64,000 bases of DNA from Gemmata palustris. GTDB lineage: Bacteria; Planctomycetota; Planctomycetia; Gemmatales; Gemmataceae. Location of the stretch: the NCBI RefSeq assembly GCF_017939745.1, contig NZ_JAGKQQ010000001.1, forward strand, positions 4,960,001 through 5,024,000, written 5' to 3'. Shown here in pieces: positions 44,258-51,758 of this stretch. Position numbers and translations under genes: made by a program. Under the pieces are notes generated by a model that ran no database searches, was not told the DNA's origin, and worked only from the letters and a program-made list of their open reading frames with translations. Each line of letters starts with the position of its first letter. Within the stretch, counting starts at the first letter, position 1.

Positions 44258-44293
44258 CGCTCGGCGCACAACCAAATCGCGCCGAGCGTTTTT
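44258..44293 (+). terminator. Intrinsic terminator after the beta-helix protein
   Basis: Arms 44258-44267 (CGCTCGGCGC) and 44279-44288 (GCGCCGAGCG) are perfect, followed by TTTTT; AAAAA lies upstream, so it may also work on the minus strand. It lies 38 bp after the stop. Confidence 0.9.
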
Positions 44294-44498
44294 GGAGTGA
44301 ATCGCGGTCAACATCACCCGTTGACCCTTTGGTGTTGGTGTCCGAAATCCCATCGCGCGGTGAGGCGGAATCCCGCGCCGCGCGTTGCGTGTTCGCGGCG
44401 CGTGCGCTACAGTTGCCCAGTTCCCTCCCGTCGGGGCACGAAGCCCGGTTCGATCAGCCGTTACTCGTTCGGCCAGCTCCCCAAAAAGGGTCTTCCCT

Positions 44499-46730
44499 TT
44501 GTTCAATCAACGTTCGCGCGCGGCGAAGCGCGGGTCCGCCTCGTTGTCTCTGCTGGAACTCGAATCGCGCGACGTCCCGACGTTCCTCACCAACCAGTTA
44601 TTCCCGGTCGATAACCCGTGGAACCAGGTGGTTTCCAACGCGCCCGTGGCGAGCAACTCGAACGCGATCATCAGCCGCATCATCAACCGTCACGGTGGAA
44701 CCGCGCCGACGATCCACGCCGATTTCGGCAACCCGACGACGGACGGCGCGCTGTACGGTATCCCGATCAACGTCGCGACCAGTTCGACCCCGAAGGTCAC
44801 GGTCGTGGTCCCGAATTTCGGCTACCCCAGCGAGAGCGATTCGGTTCAAGTGCCGATCCCGACCGGTGCGGTCATTGAGGGCGACGGCCCCACGGGACCG
44901 GCCGCGCCGGGGAGCCGCGGGGACTCCCACCTGCTCGTTTACGACCGCGACGCGAACGTGCTGTACGAACTGGTCTCGGCCGTCCGCCCGGCGGAAACCG
45001 TCTACCCGTATGGCGGCGCGCACCCGACCGGGCAGTGGGGCGCGTACCAGGTTTCGTACTGGGATCTGAACACGAACTACTTCCGCACGGTCGGGGATAC
45101 GTCCGCGGACGCGGCCGGGTTGCCGATCCTGCCCGGGCTCGTTCGCCCTGATGAAGTGAACCCGGCGCCCGGCGGGGCCGGCGCGATCGACCACGCGATC
45201 CGCATGACGGTCCAGCAGGTTACGGACTCGTTCGTCTTCCCGGCCTCGCACCTCACCACCGGGTACCACGCGACCGATTTGCCGCGCATGGGCGAGCGGT
45301 TCCGGCTGAAGGCGAGCTTCGTCATTCCGAATTCGTGGTCGGCCGAGGCGAAGGCGATCGCTCAAGCGATGAAGACGTATGGCGTCATCGTCGCGGACAA
45401 CGGTTCGGACATGTTTTTTCAGGGCACTCCGTCCGCGCAGTGGAACATGAGTTCGGTGCTGCAAGTGCAGTCGATCCGAGCTTCGGATTTCGAGGTGGTG
45501 GACCTGACGCCGATCGTGACGGGCTTGAGTACCCGTGCGGGGGCGATTGGCGGCGGTACGTCCGTCACGATCACGGGGAAGAATTTTTCGGGGGCCGCGG
45601 GCCGGTTGCACGTTCTGTTCGGGACCGCGGAAGCTGCTTCGTACACCGTCGTGTCGGACACGCAAATCGTTGCCGTCGCGCCGGCTCACGCCGCCGGGTA
45701 CGTCGATGTGCGAATCCAGTCCGGTGAGAGCGAAGTTGACAACAACGGGCAGACGGTGTTCTTCGGCTACGGCACCTCGGCCAACACCGCGGCCGATGAT
45801 TTCGCTTTCGGTAACGTCCCGCTGCCCCCGCCGCCGAACGCACCACCGGTCAGCCCAATTCCGTCCGGGCGCGCTCCGGTTCTTTCGCCGGTCGTGGTGA
45901 ACGCCCCGGTCGGCACGCAAGTGATCCGCGTGCTGAACCCCGGCGGATCCACGCGCACGGTACTGACGCCGCACCCGGGCTTTGTGGGCGGAATCATTGC
46001 GGCGGCCGGTGACGTGAATGGTGACGGCGTCGCCGACATCGTGACCGCAGCAACATTCGGCGGTCACGTGAAGGTCTTCGATGGCGTTTCGCTGGCCGAA
46101 CTGCGCAGCTTCTACGCCTTTCCCGGGTACGTTGGCGCCATCAATTTGGCCACAGGCGATATTACTGGCGACGGGGTGGCCGATCTGCTCGTCGCGGCCA
46201 ACATCAACGGCCACGTGAAGGTGTTCGACGGGATCACCGGTAACTTGGCGATCAGTTTCCTGGCCTACGCCGGGTATTCCGGCCCCATCGCGCTCGCCGC
46301 AGCAGACACAAACGGCGACGGGCGCGCGGAACTGATTACCGCGGCCGATGGCGGCCCCGGTGTTCACGTCAAGGCGCTGGCGCCGGACACTTTGGCTCTA
46401 AGCGACTCGTTCCTCGCAACCGGCCCCGGTAACGGCACCGGCTTCAGTGTGTCGGCCGGCGACTTGGACGGGGACGGAGTTGCCGAGTTCCTGGTCGCAC
46501 AAGGACCACGGGTGCGGGTCATCGATTCGCGAACGAGGGCCGCGCGCGCCGATTTTATGGCCTTCGATGCGGCTTCCCCGGCCCGCGTGACCGTGCAAGC
46601 GGCACAGTACGACGGCGACCCCTACGCGGAGCTGATTGCGATCGCTGAAATGCAGGGGCGCTCGCACGTGAAAGCGTTCGACGGGCCGGGCTTCGGACTG
46701 GCCGATTCGTTCTTCGCCGACACCCGCTGA
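44499..46730 (+). CDS. Surface protein with IPT/TIG domain and FG-GAP repeats, LExRxVP-type motif
   Basis: A 743-residue exported protein. TTG 44499 (LFNQRSRAAKRGSASLSLLEL) is chosen because AAAAAGGG is ahead of it and the N-terminal motif LSLLELESRDVP (about residues 16-27) matches that of the previous protein. Residues about 30-350 form an unidentified beta-rich domain (LFPVDNPWNQVV, HADFGNPTTDGALYGIPINV, DRDANVLYELVSA, SFVIPNSWSAEAKAIAQAMK). The IPT/TIG domain is at about 370-440 (TPIVTGLSTRAGAIGGGTSV). The last 280 residues carry FG-GAP repeats (AAAGDVNGDGVADIVTA, LATGDITGDGVADLLVA, AAADTNGDGRAELITA, VSAGDLDGDGVAEFLVA). It may bind Ca and act in adhesion. Confidence 0.88.
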   Translation: MFNQRSRAAKRGSASLSLLELESRDVPTFLTNQLFPVDNPWNQVVSNAPVASNSNAIISRIINRHGGTAPTIHADFGNPTTDGALYGIPINVATSSTPKVTVVVPNFGYPSESDSVQVPIPTGAVIEGDGPTGPAAPGSRGDSHLLVYDRDANVLYELVSAVRPAETVYPYGGAHPTGQWGAYQVSYWDLNTNYFRTVGDTSADAAGLPILPGLVRPDEVNPAPGGAGAIDHAIRMTVQQVTDSFVFPASHLTTGYHATDLPRMGERFRLKASFVIPNSWSAEAKAIAQAMKTYGVIVADNGSDMFFQGTPSAQWNMSSVLQVQSIRASDFEVVDLTPIVTGLSTRAGAIGGGTSVTITGKNFSGAAGRLHVLFGTAEAASYTVVSDTQIVAVAPAHAAGYVDVRIQSGESEVDNNGQTVFFGYGTSANTAADDFAFGNVPLPPPPNAPPVSPIPSGRAPVLSPVVVNAPVGTQVIRVLNPGGSTRTVLTPHPGFVGGIIAAAGDVNGDGVADIVTAATFGGHVKVFDGVSLAELRSFYAFPGYVGAINLATGDITGDGVADLLVAANINGHVKVFDGITGNLAISFLAYAGYSGPIALAAADTNGDGRAELITAADGGPGVHVKALAPDTLALSDSFLATGPGNGTGFSVSAGDLDGDGVAEFLVAQGPRVRVIDSRTRAARADFMAFDAASPARVTVQAAQYDGDPYAELIAIAEMQGRSHVKAFDGPGFGLADSFFADTR

Positions 46731-46927
46731 TTCAGACGGGGCTGGCGCACGTCAGTTTCCATCGCCAGTACTCCGGCATCGCGACTTGAATCCCGTCGCC
46801 GACATTTCCGTTTTGCACCCATAATCTGTTCCGGTCGGAGTGCTAGAATGGTCAGCGCCTCTCCGGCCGGTTGCGCGGATCGGGCGAAACGGTTGGCGTT
46901 CGCCCCGTGGCGTGGTGAAATAACTTC

Positions 46928-48724
46928 ATGAAGCTGCTCACCTCAGTTTTCCCACGAAGCGGACGGGTGCTGCCGGCCGGGGGCTGGTTCACACTCGCGG
47001 TCGTCGTGTTCGTTGCCGGGCTCGAAGTCGCCGGGCGCTACGCCACGTCCGACCTCCACGACGGGCTGGGCGCGTTCGCGCTCGTCGGCGCCGGGGTGCT
47101 CGTTGCGGTGCGCCACCGGCGCGAACCGCTCCCCTGGGTCATCAGGCTCGCGGGCGTGGGGCGTAAGCTGACCGGGTCCGCGGCTTGGCTCCGCTACGAC
47201 CACGGCATCGACTTGCGCGGCGTCCCCCCGCTCCCGCGGCGCACCCCGCCCGTTGTGTTCGCGATCATCGCGCTGCTCTTCGTATGGGGGCTCGTCGCGG
47301 CCGGCGCGTGGCTCGCGTTCCCCACGGGCTGGCGCGTCGTCGGCTTCTACTCCTCGTACACGCTCTACCTCGGGTTCATGCTCGCGCTCTGGGGCGCGCT
47401 GGCCGCGGTCACGTTCGTGGGCGTGTTCGTACCGATCGCGGTCCTCGACAAGCGGTTGAAGAACGTGGTCGGCGACACCGACCGGCGCGGGGCCGAGCTC
47501 GCCGCCATCGTGGGCTACGCGGTGCTCGTCGCGACCGTCGCGTGGGTCGTGCCCCCGGTCGCGGTTCTGGTAACGTGCCTGGTCGTGGCGGTCGTCGCGT
47601 GGGTCGCGTACTTGCCGCCCGGCAACGACGGGGCCGCTCTCTTGTGGCGCGCCGCGACCGACAGACCGGTGTTCGCGGTTCCCCTGCGCCGCGCACTCGC
47701 CGTCATCGTGGGGCTGACTGCGCTGCTCGCGTTCGACATCCTGTTGACCGCGTGCGGCGGGCGCCTCTTTGACGTGCCGCGCAGTGACGACACCATGCCC
47801 CTTACGGCGCTGCTCGGCACCGTGACCGCGTGGCTCCTCCCGGGGGTGCTGTGCGTGCTCGGGGCCAAGCTCTCCGGCGCGCGGAGCGGCGACCCGGCCC
47901 GGCGCACGCCGCCCACGCTCCACGTCTCCGGTGCGGATTCGACCACCGTCCGGCGCGCCGTTCAGATCGCGCGGGCGTGGGGCTGGTTCGTTCGTGCGGC
48001 CCCTGCGCCGCGCGAACCCGGGCAAGTCGGCATCGAGGTCGTCGAGGCGGATGCGTCCGAAGCGGCGGAGTTCAACCCGCACTGGCCGCTGAAGGTGAGT
48101 CTCGCGGACCTCGAACTGCGGGCCGTGAAAGAGCGCCTGGACCGGCGCGACGAGATCAAGGTTCGGCGCCAGTTGTTCCGCGGGTTGCAGAAGCTGTTCA
48201 AGAGGGCGAGCGCGTTCAAGGGGCCGGCCGGCGGCGGGTTCTGGCTCGCCCCGCACTGGTGGTTCGTGGAGGGCGTCGGGCGCGAGGACGCGGACTCGGC
48301 CAGCGAGGACGCCCCGCCGCTCGTCGGCCCGGCGTACCACCGCGTCCTGACCGCCCGCGCGCGCCAGCACGCGCACGCAGTCCTGCGCGCCACACAGGTG
48401 GACATGATCTTCGTGGAAGACGGTGTAACGTTCCGCAACCTCGAGCGCGCGCTCCGGGTGCTGACCGAACTGTACGACGTTCACGGCGGGAAGCGGCGCG
48501 CGGAGGAGATGCACTTCCGCGGCATCCCGAAGGTGAAGGCGATGATCCACGAGTACGAACCGGGCAACCCGTTCCGCTCGGATCTGTACCCGGAGCCGAA
48601 GTTCGATGACCTGTCGCGGGTCCGTGTGCTACACATCTTCCGCGACCGCGGCGCCCACGAAGAATTGACGGACCAGCCGTTCGACTTCTCCTCGACGCCC
48701 GCTCCCGTGGGGATGTGGGGGTAA
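46928..48724 (+). CDS. Integral membrane protein with a soluble C-terminal domain
   Basis: A 598-residue protein. Five to eight membrane segments lie in the first 330 residues, for example about 20-38 (GWFTLAVVVFVAGLEVA), 45-62, 108-132 (VVFAIIALLFVWGLVAAGAW), 143-172, 192-228, 258-280 and 292-315. The last 270 residues are soluble (TTVRRAVQIARAWGWFVRAA, ELRAVKERLDRRDEIKVRRQ, LTELYDVHGGKRRAEEMHFRG). No catalytic motif is recognised. The gene is followed by a histidine kinase 123 bp away; the two could form a unit, but this is not shown. Confidence 0.75.
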   Translation: MKLLTSVFPRSGRVLPAGGWFTLAVVVFVAGLEVAGRYATSDLHDGLGAFALVGAGVLVAVRHRREPLPWVIRLAGVGRKLTGSAAWLRYDHGIDLRGVPPLPRRTPPVVFAIIALLFVWGLVAAGAWLAFPTGWRVVGFYSSYTLYLGFMLALWGALAAVTFVGVFVPIAVLDKRLKNVVGDTDRRGAELAAIVGYAVLVATVAWVVPPVAVLVTCLVVAVVAWVAYLPPGNDGAALLWRAATDRPVFAVPLRRALAVIVGLTALLAFDILLTACGGRLFDVPRSDDTMPLTALLGTVTAWLLPGVLCVLGAKLSGARSGDPARRTPPTLHVSGADSTTVRRAVQIARAWGWFVRAAPAPREPGQVGIEVVEADASEAAEFNPHWPLKVSLADLELRAVKERLDRRDEIKVRRQLFRGLQKLFKRASAFKGPAGGGFWLAPHWWFVEGVGREDADSASEDAPPLVGPAYHRVLTARARQHAHAVLRATQVDMIFVEDGVTFRNLERALRVLTELYDVHGGKRRAEEMHFRGIPKVKAMIHEYEPGNPFRSDLYPEPKFDDLSRVRVLHIFRDRGAHEELTDQPFDFSSTPAPVGMWG

Positions 48725-48847
48725 ATTCCATTACAGGGGCGCGCGTTCGTTCGTGCCCGAATGTGGGCGGGAAATTGCTGTCGGATCGGCGGCGGTCGAA
48801 GTACAGTAATAGTCAAGTTGGTACGTCAATTACGCACTGTGTCTCCA

Positions 48848-50170
48848 ATGACGACACCGCTCATCCCCGAGCCGAGTCGTGCGACGGAAATCGCGCGTCT
48901 CGAACTCGCCCGGCTCGCGCAGAGCGAACCGCTCGATGCTGTGTTCCGGCGTGCGTGTGAGCTGTCCGCGGGGGCGCTCGCGGTCGAGCGCGTCGGGGTG
49001 TGGCTGTTCATCGACGACCGCACCGCGCTCCGCTGCGCGAACCTGTTCGAGCGGGCGAAGGGCGAGCACTCGGCCGGGGCGATTCTGCGCGTCGAGGACT
49101 TCCCCAACTACTTCGCTTCCCTCTCGATTCGGAAGGCCGTTCCCGTCGAGGTCATTGGGAACGAATCGTGGACGGCCGAACTCGCCGCTAAATACCTTCA
49201 GCCGCTCGGGATCGGCTCGATCCTCGACGCCGGGATCTTCCTGGGCGGCGAGCTGAGCGGGGTCGTGTGCCACGAACACGTCGGTCGGCCCCGCGAGTGG
49301 ACGACCGAGGCACGCGACTTCGTCGGCTCGATCAGTGACCTGCTCGCACTCCGCATTCAGTCGGCCGAGGTGCGCGAGCTGCGCGCGGCGTTCCTGACGC
49401 AAGACGAGCGCGCGGCGGCCCAGGACAAGGCTGCCGCTCTGGAGCAACTCGCGGCGGGCGTGGCCCACGACTTCCGCAACCTGTTGTCCGTGTTCCTCGG
49501 GTACGGCGGGCTCCTGAGTCGGCGCACCGACATTCCGGCGGACGCGCGGAAGCAGGCGCGGGACATCGTAACGGCGGCGGAGCAAGGAGCCGCGCTCGCT
49601 CAGGGGCTGATGGAGTTCGCACGCCCGAAGGTCGCGCCGCCGTCCGTGCTCGATCTCGGGACCGTGATCGCCGAGTTCCAACCGATCCTCAAGGCGGCGG
49701 CCGGTTCCCGGCACGAACTGCGGTACTCCCAGCCCACCGAAGTCGGTCAGGTGTTCATCGAGAAGGAGCAGTTCACGCGCCTGCTGCTGAACCTCGTTCT
49801 CAACGCGGGCGAAGCCATGCCCGAGGGCGGGCCGATCAAGATCCGCCTCGTGCCCGTGAAGCTGACCGGAAACCCCAGTTACCTGGGGCGCTTCGTGCTG
49901 CTCGAGGTGTCCGATACCGGGGCCGGTATCGACGAGGAGACGCGGCGCCGGATGTTCGAGCCGTTCTTCACCACCAAGTCGAAGGGTACAGGCCTAGGGT
50001 TGGCGATCGTGCGCCAAGTGGTGGACCGCGTGGGCGGGTTGATTCGCGTCGAGAGCGCGCCGGGTAAGGGGACCACATTCCGCGTGTTCTTCCCGCGCGT
50101 CGGGGCGAGCACCGGCGGCACCTCGCTGTTCCCCATTCTGCCGGCGACGGAAGAACCCGACCTTACGTGA
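48848..50170 (+). CDS. Sensor histidine kinase with N-terminal GAF domain
   Basis: A 440-residue kinase. A GAF domain covers about 27-172 (LDAVFRRACELSAGALAVERVGVWLF, then GRPREWTTEARDFVGSI). After a short coiled coil comes the phosphoacceptor block GVAHDFRNLLSVFLGY with His 207. The ATP-binding domain has LLLNLVLNAGEAMPEGG, EVSDTGAGIDEETRRRMFEPFFTTKSKGTGLGLAIV and a closing GKGTTFRVFFP. There is no transmembrane segment and no receiver domain, so it is a cytoplasmic orphan kinase; no response regulator is adjacent. The ATG at 48848 is my choice; a GTG 9 bases upstream is also in frame. The ribosome-binding site is weak. Confidence 0.9.
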   Translation: MTTPLIPEPSRATEIARLELARLAQSEPLDAVFRRACELSAGALAVERVGVWLFIDDRTALRCANLFERAKGEHSAGAILRVEDFPNYFASLSIRKAVPVEVIGNESWTAELAAKYLQPLGIGSILDAGIFLGGELSGVVCHEHVGRPREWTTEARDFVGSISDLLALRIQSAEVRELRAAFLTQDERAAAQDKAAALEQLAAGVAHDFRNLLSVFLGYGGLLSRRTDIPADARKQARDIVTAAEQGAALAQGLMEFARPKVAPPSVLDLGTVIAEFQPILKAAAGSRHELRYSQPTEVGQVFIEKEQFTRLLLNLVLNAGEAMPEGGPIKIRLVPVKLTGNPSYLGRFVLLEVSDTGAGIDEETRRRMFEPFFTTKSKGTGLGLAIVRQVVDRVGGLIRVESAPGKGTTFRVFFPRVGASTGGTSLFPILPATEEPDLT

Positions 50171-50216
50171 CGCCTTCGCGAAAATCGACTTCCGCTGTTT
50201 TGCATTCGTGCTCGGT

Positions 50217-51473
50217 TCAGTTCACGCGGCGGTCGAAGTCCGGGATCTGCGTGAACGCGACCCGCGACGGCGCCGCGTCCCGCATCCCGAACATTGCGCC
50301 CAAGTAGACGACGCTCGAACCGAACTCGGCGTTCGCGTTGTCCATTGCGTGTGACAGGTCTTCCGCCTGGCGGTCCTCATCGAACAGGGACGGCGTCGCG
50401 CTCCGGGCCGGTACCAATTCGCTCAGCACCGTCCCCACTTTGAACGGCGTGTGCCCGCGGGTGCGGTGCTCCCACAACTTCGCCGCGGCCGCGACGAAAG
50501 CGGGCGTGTCCCGGCACCGCGGCAGGCGCACGCTCTCGTCCCACCGGACCGAATCGTCCCGCCCGGCGCCCAGAAAGCGCACGCCCACCGATAGCGAACC
50601 GGCCCAGTAGTCGATCTTCCGTAACCGCGCCGCGGCCTTGTGAACGAGGCGCATGAGCACGCCGTAAGCGCCCGCGTCGGTGCGCAGCTCCGGTGGCAGA
50701 ACGTGCGAGTGACTCACGGTCTGGCGCCGGGTCGGTGCGTCGGTGACCTCTTCGCCGTGCAGGAGCCGGTACCACCGTTCGCCGTGAACTTTACTGCCCC
50801 ACACTTCCGCGAGCGTCCGAGCGGGCGCAGCGCAGAACTGTGAAGTGGTGAAAATGCCGTACAGCTTCAACCGCCGTTCCATGCGCGGGCCGACGCCGGG
50901 GAAATCGTTCAGCCTTAACTTGTGGAGCTTGTGCGGTAGATCCGCATCGGTGAGGGTGGTCAGACCGTCCGGCTTCTGCATGTCGGCCGCGACCTTCGCC
51001 AGCAACACGCTCGGGCCGGCGCCGATCGAGCACCCCATGTAATCGCCCGCGAGGGCGCGGATGGCGCTCTTGATTTGTTGCGCGATGGCCGTGACTTTTT
51101 GGGGCTCGCGCTCGGCTCCGGTCAGCCGGCACGACATTTCGTCAATCGACACAACGTTCTCGATCGGAATGACGCTCCGCACGGCCGCGAGGATGCGGTT
51201 GTGCATGGTGACATAGCGGCGGTGGTCTCCGGTCACGAACGCGATTTGAGGGCACAGTTTGCGGGCCTCCCACACCGGCGTACCGGTTCTGATACCGTAG
51301 GCTTTCGCCTCGTAGCTCGCGGCAATGCACGAGGTGGTTTCGGCCCTCGTGGGAATGACCGCGACCGGGCGGTATCGCAGGTTCGGATCGTCCTGCTGTT
51401 CGACGGACGCGAAGAACGAGTTCATGTCAATGAACAGGTGTCGGAGTGGCACAGCGCGACCTCTTTGATTCAT
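50217..51473 (-). CDS. Divergent Y-family DNA polymerase
   Basis: A 418-residue translesion polymerase. The palm motif LFIDMNSFFASVEQ places the first catalytic Asp at 16, and VVSIDEMSCRLTG gives the SIDE pair Asp 111 and Glu 112; usual DinB has SIDEAFLDLT. The helix-hairpin-helix-type block LNDFPGVGPRMERRLKLYGI lies near 215. The C-terminal little-finger region is present but hard to match, and the beta-clamp motif is not clear; the chain ends SRVAFTQIPDFDRRVN. The start at 51473 has GAACGG ahead. Not next to lexA, imuA or dnaE2. It could be a DinB, UmuC or ImuB relative; the sequence does not decide. Confidence 0.85.
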   Translation of the reverse strand: MNQRGRAVPLRHLFIDMNSFFASVEQQDDPNLRYRPVAVIPTRAETTSCIAASYEAKAYGIRTGTPVWEARKLCPQIAFVTGDHRRYVTMHNRILAAVRSVIPIENVVSIDEMSCRLTGAEREPQKVTAIAQQIKSAIRALAGDYMGCSIGAGPSVLLAKVAADMQKPDGLTTLTDADLPHKLHKLRLNDFPGVGPRMERRLKLYGIFTTSQFCAAPARTLAEVWGSKVHGERWYRLLHGEEVTDAPTRRQTVSHSHVLPPELRTDAGAYGVLMRLVHKAAARLRKIDYWAGSLSVGVRFLGAGRDDSVRWDESVRLPRCRDTPAFVAAAAKLWEHRTRGHTPFKVGTVLSELVPARSATPSLFDEDRQAEDLSHAMDNANAEFGSSVVYLGAMFGMRDAAPSRVAFTQIPDFDRRVN

Positions 51474-51758
51474 CCGTTCACTATTTGTGGACTTAGTGAA
51501 TATAAGTGCGCTACATTTCGCAAAACGCAACCGACTGGTAGTAAAAAGGGCCGAAATTTTCGTTACCCGACATCGCAGGAATGGGCGCAGTCGATGTGGA
51601 AAAGCCCGGTTCCCGTGACCGGAGTTCTGATCTTAAGTTCATCAAGTCTTTGACGGGCCAACAGTTTCGTTGAAATCTTGCGAACGGCGCGAGCAACAAC
51701 CCCGCCCCGCCTCCCGTACAATCAACACGTTCCGTTCGCCGGCTCCCGGTACCGCTTC
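51474..51758. promoter_or_regulatory. 285-bp shared region between two divergent genes
   Basis: It lies between the Y-family polymerase (minus) and the NAD fusion gene (plus) and should hold both promoters. It is AT-richer around 51490-51560 (AGTGAATATAAGTGCGCTAC). No LexA-type palindrome was recognised. Confidence 0.35.

Noticed and set aside
44598..46367. 589-residue minus-strand open frame opposite the FG-GAP protein
   Set aside because: Arg/His/Asp-rich shadow frame; the plus strand carries IPT and FG-GAP repeats.
46943..48550. 535-residue minus-strand open frame opposite the membrane protein
   Set aside because: Charged reverse-frame composition, no ribosome-binding site, and a real membrane protein on the plus strand.
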